5,777 nucleotides of DNA from Bacillota bacterium (GTDB taxonomy: Bacteria > Bacillota > Bacilli > Alicyclobacillales > SLC66), in assembly GCA_021797415.1 (NCBI GenBank), contig JAJZZT010000387.1, positions 1 through 5,777 of the forward strand, given 5' to 3'. The notes beneath the pieces were generated by a model. It had not been told where the DNA came from, did no database searches, and saw nothing but the letters and a program-made list of their open reading frames with translations. A program made the position numbers and the translations under genes. Shown one piece after another: positions 1-5,017 of the stretch (its first letter is position 1; each line of letters starts with the position of its first letter).

Positions 1-6
1 CCTCCT
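1..6 (-). promoter_or_regulatory. Probable Shine-Dalgarno of an off-window minus-strand gene
   Basis: Read on the minus strand, the first six bases are AGGAGG, a near-perfect ribosome binding site, 24 nt after the stop codon of the DedA gene. This suggests another minus-strand gene begins just outside the window and belongs to the same transcription unit. Its start codon is not visible, so this is inference. Confidence 0.45.
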
Positions 7-30
7 GAACAGCGGATGGGAAGACGCTGC

Positions 31-654
31 TCAGACAGACTCGACGTCGCGCGAACGGTTCGCCTGCGCTTTTTTGCGCTTGCGGATCCACCACCAGACG
101 AGCGCCGCGACAAGGATCACCCCGACGGCTGCGGAAAGCGCCCGGTGCGCCATGATCCACAGGGCGATGCGGTGCCACTCTGCGCCGATGACCGCGCCCA
201 GCATGATGAAGGTCGCCGCCCACAGAGACGCCGAAATAATCGTGATGATGAGGTACAGCGTCTGGTTGATCTTGTTGATTCCCGCCACGTAGGCGATCAG
301 CACGCGAATGTATGCGATGAAGCGACCGATGCCTAGAATGGCGATCGAATAGCGCGCGAAGACGTGTTCGGCGCGCAGGAGCTTTTTTTCATCCAGCTTG
401 ACGTAGCGCCCGTAGCGCAGCAGGACGGGACGCCCAAAACGGCGCCCGATCCAGTAGGCGATGTAGGAGCCTGTCCACGACGCCAGCGTGGCGATCACAA
501 GCAGCGGCACAATATGGAACAGGCCCTCGTGCCACATGAAGCCGGAAACCACGAGAATGGTCTCGGCCGGAAAAGGAATGAGCAGAAATTCCAAAATCAG
601 GGCGGCCACGATGCCCACGTATCCGTAATTCAGCAGGAGTTCATGCGGCGACAT
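31..654 (-). CDS. DedA family (SNARE-associated / VTT domain) integral membrane protein
   Basis: A 207-residue, strongly hydrophobic protein of usual DedA length. Seen in the sequence: an N-terminal re-entrant-type segment with ILEFLLIPFPAETILVVSG (residues 20-38), the DedA E-x-(4)-P-x-P-x-E pattern; a second membrane stretch at about 47-72; the basic loop GRRFGRP (70-76); the signature GRFIAYIRVLIAYVAG (110-125) with two conserved arginines; hydrophobic stretches at about 132-158 and 172-190; and a cationic tail (RKRKK) probably on the cytoplasmic side. Some family members translocate undecaprenyl phosphate or other phospholipids across the membrane (UptA-type) or affect proton-motive-force-linked stress resistance; which applies here cannot be told. 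The ATG at 654 is chosen because GGAGAGG (minus strand, 664-670) lies 9 nt upstream; the TTG at 663 would touch this site. It lies 54 nt downstream of the amidohydrolase gene and is probably co-transcribed. Family call is firm, substrate unknown. Confidence 0.9.
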   Translation of the reverse strand: MSPHELLLNYGYVGIVAALILEFLLIPFPAETILVVSGFMWHEGLFHIVPLLVIATLASWTGSYIAYWIGRRFGRPVLLRYGRYVKLDEKKLLRAEHVFARYSIAILGIGRFIAYIRVLIAYVAGINKINQTLYLIITIISASLWAATFIMLGAVIGAEWHRIALWIMAHRALSAAVGVILVAALVWWWIRKRKKAQANRSRDVESV

Positions 655-684
655 CAGACCCAACCTCTCCGGTCAAATTGTGAG

Positions 685-712
685 CTGGGGGACGTGTGAT
701 AAAGTCCCCTAG
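685..712 (-). other. Hairpin over the amidohydrolase stop codon, no U tract
   Basis: GGGGAC (688-693) and GTCCCC (704-709) form a perfect 6-bp stem around a 10-nt AT-rich loop. On the minus strand it extends outward past one mismatch (C/A) to CTA/TAG pairs, so the stem contains the TAG stop of the upstream gene. No T run follows on the minus strand (CTCACAATTTG), so it is not a classical intrinsic terminator. It may slow decay or set relative expression of the two genes. Confidence 0.35.
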
Positions 713-1899
713 GCGCGGACAACGTCACCGTCCAACAGGCGCAGCGCCGTTTCCACCAGGATGTCCACGCCGGGTTCCATCATCCGCTCGGCAAGCGCAA
801 AACGCGGATGGTGATGCGGGTAATCAGTCGACAAGTCCTTGTCCGCCATTCCCAGGAGCAGGAACGCGCCAGGTTTATTTTTCAAATAATAGGAAAAGTC
901 TTCGCCGACCATCGTCGGACGGACGTGTTCCACGCAATTTTGTCCCAGTTTTTCCCGACAGACCTGTTCCAAGACTCGCGCGACCGGTTCATGGTTCATC
1001 ACTGCGGGGTAGCCGTCCTTCCAAGAGAATTCCGCTCGGGCGCCGTACGTTTCGCAAACGGTTTGCGCGGCGTGCGCGAGTTGCTCGCGAACGAGGCGCC
1101 GCGTACGGTCCGACGTCGTGCGCACAGTCCCTGTCAGGGCGGCCGAGTCGGCGATGATATTGTATCCGGTGCCGGCGTGCAGGGTGCCCACCGTGACCAC
1201 GACGGGTTCCAGCGGGTCTGTCTGTCGGCTGACAACGGCCTGGAAGCGCGAAACCAGTTCACAGGCGACGAACAGTGCGTCGACACTCTTGTGCGGCAGG
1301 GCTCCGTGCCCACCTTTGCCAAGAACGTTCACCGCAAATGCGTCCGCGTTGGCGGTGAGCGCGCCATAGGAGACGCCCGCCACGCCGAGCGGCAGAAAGC
1401 TCCACAGGTGCAGTCCGATCAAAGACTGCACACCGTCGAGCACGCCGTCGCGGATCATGGGTTGCGCACCTCCTGGAGGAAGTTCTTCCGCAGGCTGGAA
1501 AAAGACGCGCACCGTCCCGTTCGTGAGGCTGTGGGACTTTGCGTCGCGCAGGTCCAGCAAACGGCGGGCGACGCCAAGGGCGATGGCCGTGTGGCCGTCG
1601 TGACCGCAGGCGTGCATGACGCCGGGGTTTTGCGAGCGATAGGGCAGGCCGGTTTCTTCAGAGATAGGCAGCGCGTCGATGTCCGCGCGCACGGCCACCA
1701 TGGGCCCGACCGGTTCGTTCGGCCGCAGCGGGATGTCGGCGTACACGCCGGTTTGCGCGATACGCTTGGGTGTGAGACCCATGTCGCGCAACTGCTGTTC
1801 GATGTAGGCGGCGGTGGCGAATTCCCGGAAGCTGATTTCCGGGTTGCTGTGCAGGTGCCTCCGCCACGCGACGAGATCGTGCGCAAGCGAAGCGCTCAT
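709..1899 (-). CDS. M20 (M20D) family metallo-amidohydrolase / N-acyl-amino acid deacylase
   Basis: This 396-residue protein has the full set of M20D motifs in order: RRHLHSNPEISFRE (13-26); VAVRADIDALPISEETG (68-84); HACGHDGHTA (96-105), whose C98 and H100 are expected metal ligands; QPAEE (135-139) with the catalytic/metal Glu pair; GLHLW (162-166); an inserted dimerisation domain at about 185-295; MVGEDFSYY (330-338); and HHHPRF (362-367), which supplies the last metal ligand. Such cytoplasmic enzymes hydrolyse amide bonds of N-acyl amino acids, hippurate-like conjugates, N-acetyl-diaminopimelate or auxin conjugates using Zn, Mn or Co; the substrate cannot be read from sequence. Length matches the family. 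ATG at 1899 is supported by GGGAGGT (minus strand, 1908-1914) 8 nt upstream and by an extended -10 further up. It is divergent from glpD and is probably the first gene of a minus-strand operon with DedA. The dap operon neighbours that would favour N-acetyl-diaminopimelate deacetylase are absent. Confidence 0.93.
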   Translation of the reverse strand: MSASLAHDLVAWRRHLHSNPEISFREFATAAYIEQQLRDMGLTPKRIAQTGVYADIPLRPNEPVGPMVAVRADIDALPISEETGLPYRSQNPGVMHACGHDGHTAIALGVARRLLDLRDAKSHSLTNGTVRVFFQPAEELPPGGAQPMIRDGVLDGVQSLIGLHLWSFLPLGVAGVSYGALTANADAFAVNVLGKGGHGALPHKSVDALFVACELVSRFQAVVSRQTDPLEPVVVTVGTLHAGTGYNIIADSAALTGTVRTTSDRTRRLVREQLAHAAQTVCETYGARAEFSWKDGYPAVMNHEPVARVLEQVCREKLGQNCVEHVRPTMVGEDFSYYLKNKPGAFLLLGMADKDLSTDYPHHHPRFALAERMMEPGVDILVETALRLLDGDVVRA

Positions 1900-1929
1900 A
1901 AGGACAGACCTCCCAAGCGTTGTTTTCCC

Positions 1930-1938
1930 ATGATACCA
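1930..1938 (-). promoter_or_regulatory. Extended -10 promoter of the amidohydrolase-DedA unit
   Basis: On the minus strand this reads TGGTATCAT: a TG extension, one spacer base and TATCAT (5 of 6 to TATAAT). Transcription would start near 1923, giving a leader of about 24 nt carrying the GGGAGGT ribosome binding site. No good -35 hexamer is seen at 16-18 bp, which is tolerated in extended -10 promoters. The identical nonamer serves glpD in the opposite direction. Confidence 0.5.
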
Positions 1939-1953
1939 TGTGCGGCGCGAGGG

Positions 1954-1970
1954 CTGATAGAGGTTGTCCG
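1954..1970 (+). repeat. 17-bp direct repeat, left copy
   Basis: CTGATAGAGGTTGTCCG here matches CTGATAGGGGTTGCCCG at 2115-2131 in the same orientation, 15 of 17 positions, with the two differences both A/G or T/C transitions. The two copies bracket the foldback. The last six bases of this copy are also the outer end of the foldback's left arm. Confidence 0.6.
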
Positions 1971-2110
1971 AAAAGGGTCGAGAACTCTGCGGCGCAGGGC
2001 TCTGGCTCGCGCTGGACAGGCGTGCTCATGTACCGATTTCGTACACTCCGCGCGCCTGCCCAGGCTTCGCGAAACCCCTGCTTGCATCTTACCTCGCCCC
2101 TTTTCGGACA
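1965..2110. repeat. 146-bp imperfect inverted repeat (foldback / MITE-like element)
   Basis: The arms pair in four blocks: 1965-1982 with 2093-2110 (TGTCCGAAAAGGGTCGAG, 17 of 18), 1994-1999 with 2076-2081 (GCAGGG, 6 of 6), 2012-2022 with 2053-2063 (CTGGACAGGCG, 10 of 11), and 2029-2033 with 2041-2045 (TGTAC, 5 of 5), leaving a 7-nt loop. The unpaired segments between blocks are equal in length on both arms (11/11, 12/12, then 6/7), so this is one diverged palindrome and not chance stems. It has no ORF of its own. With near-repeated CTGATAG on both flanks it resembles a miniature inverted-repeat element, but the outermost bases (AGGT versus TGCG read inward) do not match, so a transposon origin is unproven. 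A structured RNA or a large regulatory dyad are alternatives. Confidence 0.6.
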
Positions 2111-2114
2111 CGCA

Positions 2115-2131
2115 CTGATAGGGGTTGCCCG
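2115..2131 (+). repeat. 17-bp direct repeat, right copy
   Basis: CTGATAGGGGTTGCCCG is the partner of 1954-1970. It runs into the 14-bp palindrome at 2123-2136 and covers the place where the -35 region of glpD would lie, so the repeat might be a regulator site as easily as a target-site duplication. Confidence 0.6.
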
Positions 2132-2136
2132 CAACC
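2123..2136. promoter_or_regulatory. Perfect 14-bp palindrome upstream of the glpD -10 (candidate operator)
   Basis: GGTTGC-CC-GCAACC is a perfect 6-bp-arm dyad ending 11 bp before the TG of the extended -10. Its position over the -35 region fits an operator or activator site for glpD. No known regulator consensus is recognised; the role is inference. Confidence 0.4.
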
Positions 2137-2147
2137 GGAAGGTTTCC

Positions 2148-2156
2148 TGGTATCAT
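2148..2156 (+). promoter_or_regulatory. Extended -10 promoter of glpD
   Basis: TGGTATCAT provides TG-n-TATCAT. The predicted transcription start is near 2163, leaving a leader of about 49 nt before the GTG at 2212. A TTGCCC at 2125-2130 is 20 bp away, too far for a normal -35. The -10 overlaps the small dyad TATCAT-T-ATGATA (2151-2163), which could also be a binding site. The leader has no intrinsic terminator, so antitermination of the Bacillus GlpP type is not visible. Confidence 0.5.
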
Positions 2157-2200
2157 TATGATAGACCCCCATTGCACAGGATGTCGCGGTGGTGAAAGGC

Positions 2201-2205
2201 GGGAG
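2201..2205 (+). promoter_or_regulatory. Shine-Dalgarno that sets the glpD GTG start
   Basis: GGGAG is 6 nt before GTG at 2212. The longer in-frame starts, TTG at 2125 and ATG at 2158, fall upstream of the predicted transcription start and lack a good ribosome binding site, and the extra residues they add do not resemble a GlpD N-terminus. Confidence 0.6.
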
Positions 2206-2211
2206 CGGGGA

Positions 2212-3975
2212 GTGCACGATATTCCTCTTTCGGCGGCAAAGAGAGAGCGGCGTCTCGATTATTTGCGGGAGCACATATTTGACGTGGTGATCGTCGGCGG
2301 CGGGATCACGGGTGTCGGTGTCGCGCGCGAAGCAGCGCTGGCGGGGTTGCGCGTCGCCCTGCTGGAAGCGCGGGACTTTGCCTCGGGCACAAGCAGCAGA
2401 TCGACGAAATTGTTTCACGGCGGCCTTCGTTACCTGGAACGCGCGGAGTTCCTGCTCGTCCGCGAGGGCGGTCGCGAGCGGGAGGGGATGCAGCGCCTGG
2501 CGCCGCACCTTGTTTCGCCGCTGCCTTTTCTGCTGCCCGTCTACCGGTCCATGAAGTACGGCCGGTTCGTCATGGGAACGGCCGTCTGGCTGTACGACCG
2601 CCTGGCCAACGTTGCGCCCAATGAACAGCGGGTGGTGCTGACGCGCGAAGAGGTGCTGGCTCTGGAACCCGCCGTGAATGAGGATGGATTGACGGGCGGT
2701 GTATTGTACCACGAATACCTTACGGACGATGCGCGCTGTGTCGTGACCATCGCGCGGGCGGCCGAACAACTGGGTGCGCTCGTGTTGAACTACGCGCGCG
2801 TCGCCGGGTTGCTGTACGGTGGCGAACATGTGACCTCCGGCGACGGGGATGCCTCCGGGAATGGGCGCGTCGGCGGCGTCGCCGTGGTCGACGAGGTGAC
2901 GGGGCGCACCGCCGCGGTGCGCGGCAGAACGGTCGTGAACGCGGCGGGACCGTGGATTGAGCGCATTGTGCAGCACGATGACGAGCACGCCGGTAGAAAC
3001 GGGCAAAAGATGGTGTTGCACAGCCGCGGCGTGCATGTGGCGGTTGCGCACGGCCGATTGCCTGTAAAACACGCGTTTGCGGTACAGACGCCCGACGGCC
3101 GCCTGCTGTTCATCATTCCGCGGGGAGACATGACGTTTGTCGGGACAACGGACGAGGCGTACGAAGGGGATCTGTACCATCCGCCCATCGAAGAGCGCGA
3201 TGTGCTGTACCTGCTCGATCTGGTCAATGCGGTATTTCCGGAAGCGCACATCGGGCAGGGCGATATCGCGGGCCGGTGGTCCGGCGTGCGCCCGCTCGTG
3301 CTGGAACCCGGCCGGTCGACGAAGGACGTGTCGCGGCGCGACCAGGTGTACGTATCCGAAAGCCAGCTCATCACAATCGCCGGCGGAAAACTGACGGCCT
3401 GGCGCAGGATGGCCGAGGAGGTCATGGAACACGTGCACGGGGTGCTCGCGCGCATGGATTCTGAGACGCCCGCCGCGCTGCGCGCGCGCGCGGCGGAGTT
3501 GTCGCCGGTGCTGCCGCTGCCGGGCGGTCTCACGATCCCTCCGCGCGGCAGGATCGAGTGGGAGTTAAAAGAAGCGAAACGCCTTGCCCACTTTGTTTCC
3601 ATGACGGAGAAAGACGCGGTCTGGCTGTGTCGGCGCTATGGCGATGAGGCGGAGCGCGTCGTGCTGCACGCGCGCGAGCGCGGCCTGTCGCTTGACCGCA
3701 TCGCGTCGGAGGTACCTCTGCTGCATGGGGAATTGTCCTACTTGATCGAGCATGAGGGGGCGGTGCAACTGGCGGACGTGGTCGTTCGGCGCACTGGCCT
3801 GGCGTGGTTTGGCGGGCCTGCCGCGCAGCGCGCGCTGCCGCTTTTCGCCAGGGCGATGGGCGTGCTGCGCGGCTGGGACGAGGAGGAGTACGCCAGACAG
3901 GTGAGCGACTGCCGGCAACAGGCGTATTGGCCGACCGACGCCGCATTTTCAGAATATCGGGATATTGATGAGTGA
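2212..3975 (+). CDS. glpD: Aerobic glycerol-3-phosphate dehydrogenase (FAD, quinone-linked)
   Basis: GlpD oxidises sn-glycerol 3-phosphate to dihydroxyacetone phosphate and passes electrons through FAD to the quinone pool at the inner face of the membrane. Seen in the 587-residue product: the FAD-binding Rossmann motif VIVGGGITGVGVAREAALAG (26-45) and its following acidic strand end (LLEARDFASGTSSRS); the family segment STKLFHGGLRYLE (64-76); GTTDEAYEGD (311-320); the second FAD-contact motif ITIAGGKLTAWRRMAEEV (387-404); and a C-terminal DAO_C helical domain from about 400 to 560. Length is slightly above the usual 550-560, partly from a Gly/Asp/Ser-rich insertion at about 206-220. The start is GTG, chosen by GGGAG 6 nt upstream and by fit to Bacillus-type N-termini, where a short basic stretch precedes the Rossmann strand. 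It has its own promoter, divergent from the amidohydrolase. No glpK, glpF or glpP is in the window, so induction by glycerol cannot be judged here. Confidence 0.95.
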   Translation: MHDIPLSAAKRERRLDYLREHIFDVVIVGGGITGVGVAREAALAGLRVALLEARDFASGTSSRSTKLFHGGLRYLERAEFLLVREGGREREGMQRLAPHLVSPLPFLLPVYRSMKYGRFVMGTAVWLYDRLANVAPNEQRVVLTREEVLALEPAVNEDGLTGGVLYHEYLTDDARCVVTIARAAEQLGALVLNYARVAGLLYGGEHVTSGDGDASGNGRVGGVAVVDEVTGRTAAVRGRTVVNAAGPWIERIVQHDDEHAGRNGQKMVLHSRGVHVAVAHGRLPVKHAFAVQTPDGRLLFIIPRGDMTFVGTTDEAYEGDLYHPPIEERDVLYLLDLVNAVFPEAHIGQGDIAGRWSGVRPLVLEPGRSTKDVSRRDQVYVSESQLITIAGGKLTAWRRMAEEVMEHVHGVLARMDSETPAALRARAAELSPVLPLPGGLTIPPRGRIEWELKEAKRLAHFVSMTEKDAVWLCRRYGDEAERVVLHARERGLSLDRIASEVPLLHGELSYLIEHEGAVQLADVVVRRTGLAWFGGPAAQRALPLFARAMGVLRGWDEEEYARQVSDCRQQAYWPTDAAFSEYRDIDE

Positions 3976-4002
3976 AAACCGTCGGTCGGTCCATGCCGTT
4001 CA

Positions 4003-4021
4003 TGTGGGTGTAACATCCACA
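4003..4021 (+). other. 8-bp hairpin downstream of glpD
   Basis: TGTGGGTG and CATCCACA pair over 8 bp (one G-U) around a 3-nt loop TAA. It lies 27 nt after the glpD stop and directly abuts the next hairpin. There is no U tract after it, so its role as a terminator is doubtful. Confidence 0.35.
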
Positions 4022-4046
4022 GGCCGGGTGAGGTTTGCACCCGGCC
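4022..4046 (+). other. 9-bp GC-rich hairpin before the secreted-protein gene
   Basis: GGCCGGGTG (4022-4030) pairs perfectly with CACCCGGCC (4038-4046) around AGGTTTG. The bases that follow are GGCAGAACG, not a T run. It may still cause pausing or protect the 3' end of the glpD mRNA, or it may be part of the leader of the TTG-started gene 34 nt further on. No promoter is convincing between 3976 and 4079. Confidence 0.45.
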
Positions 4047-4066
4047 GGCAGAACGAAAGTGCGATC

Positions 4067-4073
4067 GGAGGTG
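4067..4073 (+). promoter_or_regulatory. Strong Shine-Dalgarno that sets the TTG start
   Basis: GGAGGTG is a seven-base match to the 3' end of 16S rRNA, with 6 nt to the TTG at 4080. It rules against the in-frame TTG at 4035, which is inside the loop of the preceding hairpin. Confidence 0.8.
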
Positions 4074-4079
4074 CCTCAC

Positions 4080-4799
4080 TTGTCCAGGGCAAAAAGGAAA
4101 GGACGTCTTCTCATCATCCCGGCGGTAGCCGCGGTGGCCGTCGTAGCGGCTGTCGGAGCCAGCTCCGTGTTCGCGGCGGGGCAACGTACGGCGCAACCCA
4201 CAGATCTGCTGAACGGTCCGATTTACGGCAATATTCCGAATGTCACCGTACGCGGCGTGGCGGCCGGAAAGGCGCCGTGGATCGTGTCCGGTCGGGCGGT
4301 CCTGACAGGTGGCCATCTGTCGGCGTCAGGAAAATGGCTGCTGATTCCGAAACAGGGATTCATGAATACGGGCGCGCCGATTCCAAAGGCGTTCGGGGGC
4401 ACGACGGCCGGCTTCACGCAGGTGGCGGCTGAAATCACATTTGCGAATGGCCCCGCAGTGGTGACGGCTCCCGTCAAGCTTTCACCGAAGGGCGTCTTCA
4501 CGATCAACGCCAACGTCAAACTGCCCGCGCGGCACGCTGATCCGGTCGTTCTGATCGGTCCGGTCAGCGGCGGGAAGATGATGGCGTGGTTCGCCAGCAC
4601 GGATTTCTTTGCGAATTACGGCCGGGCCAACGCAAGCATGGCGAGTGGGTGGGGCGCGTCGGGCGGCGCGTCGGCCACCAAGCCCTATGCCAAAGCCGGG
4701 GCGAAAGCGGGGGTGACGACAACTTCCAGTACAGGAGGGAAGGCGGGTTCGTCGTCAGGTTCCTCCTCGTCGTCAAGTTCGAAGTCCTCCGGTTGGTAA
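4080..4799 (+). CDS. Secreted or surface protein of unknown function, Ser-rich C-terminus
   Basis: I do not recognise a named function. The 239-residue product starts at TTG behind GGAGGTG. Seen: a Sec signal peptide with a basic n-region (RAKRKGR, 3-9), a hydrophobic core from about 10 to 27, and a likely signal peptidase I site after VFA (30-32). The mature part (about 33-180) alternates short beta-like strands and Gly/Pro turns, including VTVRGVAAGKAPWIVSG (55-71), KWLLIPKQG (85-93), VFTINANVKLP (139-149) and DPVVLIGPVSGGKMMAWFAS (154-173), suggesting a small beta-rich domain. There is no cysteine in the whole protein and no LPXTG, lipobox or SLH motif. Residues from about 183 are low complexity: Gly/Ala/Lys, then a run of Ser with Lys, ending SSGW. 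From memory it resembles uncharacterised secreted proteins with an APW motif seen in actinobacteria; that is recollection, not a search. It is followed by its own terminator. Expression and export are likely, role unknown. Confidence 0.85.
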   Translation: MSRAKRKGRLLIIPAVAAVAVVAAVGASSVFAAGQRTAQPTDLLNGPIYGNIPNVTVRGVAAGKAPWIVSGRAVLTGGHLSASGKWLLIPKQGFMNTGAPIPKAFGGTTAGFTQVAAEITFANGPAVVTAPVKLSPKGVFTINANVKLPARHADPVVLIGPVSGGKMMAWFASTDFFANYGRANASMASGWGASGGASATKPYAKAGAKAGVTTTSSTGGKAGSSSGSSSSSSSKSSGW

Positions 4800-4822
4800 A
4801 CGAAGGGCGGATCGATGAAACA

Positions 4823-4848
4823 GGCGCGCCGGATATACCGGGCGCGCC
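4823..4848 (+). other. GC-rich hairpin just before the terminator
   Basis: GGCGCGCCGG (4823-4832) pairs with CCGGGCGCGCC (4838-4848), ten base pairs with a single bulged G and a 5-nt loop ATATA. Each arm contains the self-complementary GGCGCGCC. It sits 23 nt after the stop of the secreted-protein gene and 3 nt before the terminator, probably stabilising the mRNA 3' end or adding to termination. Confidence 0.5.
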
Positions 4849-4851
4849 GGG

Positions 4852-4900
4852 AAGAGTCGCGCATGCGCGGTCGAAAGACAGGCGCATGCGCGACTTTTTT
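4852..4900 (+). terminator. Intrinsic terminator of the secreted-protein gene
   Basis: AGTCGCGCATGCGC (4855-4868) and GCGCATGCGCGACT (4882-4895) form a perfect 14-bp stem around a 13-nt loop, followed by six T at 4895-4900. AAG before the stem can pair into the T run. This is a classical rho-independent terminator for rightward transcription and separates the secreted-protein gene from the isomerase promoter that starts 20 nt later. Confidence 0.95.
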
Positions 4901-4919
4901 CGTATTGACCGTCTGAAGG

Positions 4920-4928
4920 TGCTATAGT
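4920..4928 (+). promoter_or_regulatory. Extended -10 promoter of the isomerase gene
   Basis: TGCTATAGT gives TG-n-TATAGT. Transcription would start near 4935, about 83 nt before the preferred ATG. TTGACC at 4905-4910 looks like a -35 but is only 12 bp away. The location directly after a strong terminator supports an independent promoter here. Confidence 0.45.
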
Positions 4929-4940
4929 TGAGAGGCGGGT

Positions 4941-4969
4941 TGCCCGGTTGCGGGCGCGCCGCCCGGGCA
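4941..4969 (+). other. Leader segment with three mutually exclusive stems
   Basis: Three perfect stems share bases: GCCCG/CGGGC (4942-4946 with 4951-4955, loop GTTG), CGGGCG/CGCCCG (4951-4956 with 4960-4965, loop CGC), and TGCCCGG/CCGGGCA (4941-4947 with 4963-4969). It lies between the predicted transcription start and a GGGAG site at 4970. An attenuator or translation switch is possible, but high GC makes such stems easy to find by chance. Confidence 0.35.
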
Positions 4970-5017
4970 GGGAGAGAGATTGTGCGATGGCCATTTTCAG
5001 GTGGAGGGATGAACAGG

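Noticed and set aside
10..29. CAGCG/CGCTG hairpin downstream of the DedA gene
   Set aside because: Only 5 bp with a 10-nt loop and no T run; well within chance for this base composition.
688..709. Intrinsic terminator between the amidohydrolase and DedA genes
   Set aside because: The hairpin overlaps the stop codon and is not followed by a T run on the minus strand.
808..2118. Long plus-strand reading frame (436 codons) over the amidohydrolase gene
   Set aside because: It is antisense to a gene with complete M20 motifs, has no ribosome binding site or recognisable domain, and runs on through the foldback; typical of high-GC antisense frames.
2089..3438. Long minus-strand reading frame (449 codons) over glpD
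   Set aside because: Antisense to an unambiguous glpD, His/Arg-rich composition and no domain; a GC-driven shadow.
3481..3492. Alternating CG run (Z-DNA or simple repeat)
   Set aside because: It encodes Arg-Ala-Arg-Ala codons inside the GlpD C-terminal domain and is explained by coding in a GC-rich genome.
3968..4432. Frame starting ATGAGTGA at the glpD stop, looking like a translationally coupled gene
   Set aside because: No ribosome binding site, low-complexity Arg/Gly-rich product, and it overlaps out of frame the signal peptide gene, which has the better start and export signal.
4905..4928. TTGACC plus TATAGT as a standard sigma-A promoter
   Set aside because: The spacer is only 12 bp. 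The TATAGT was kept because of its TG extension; the TTGACC was not used.
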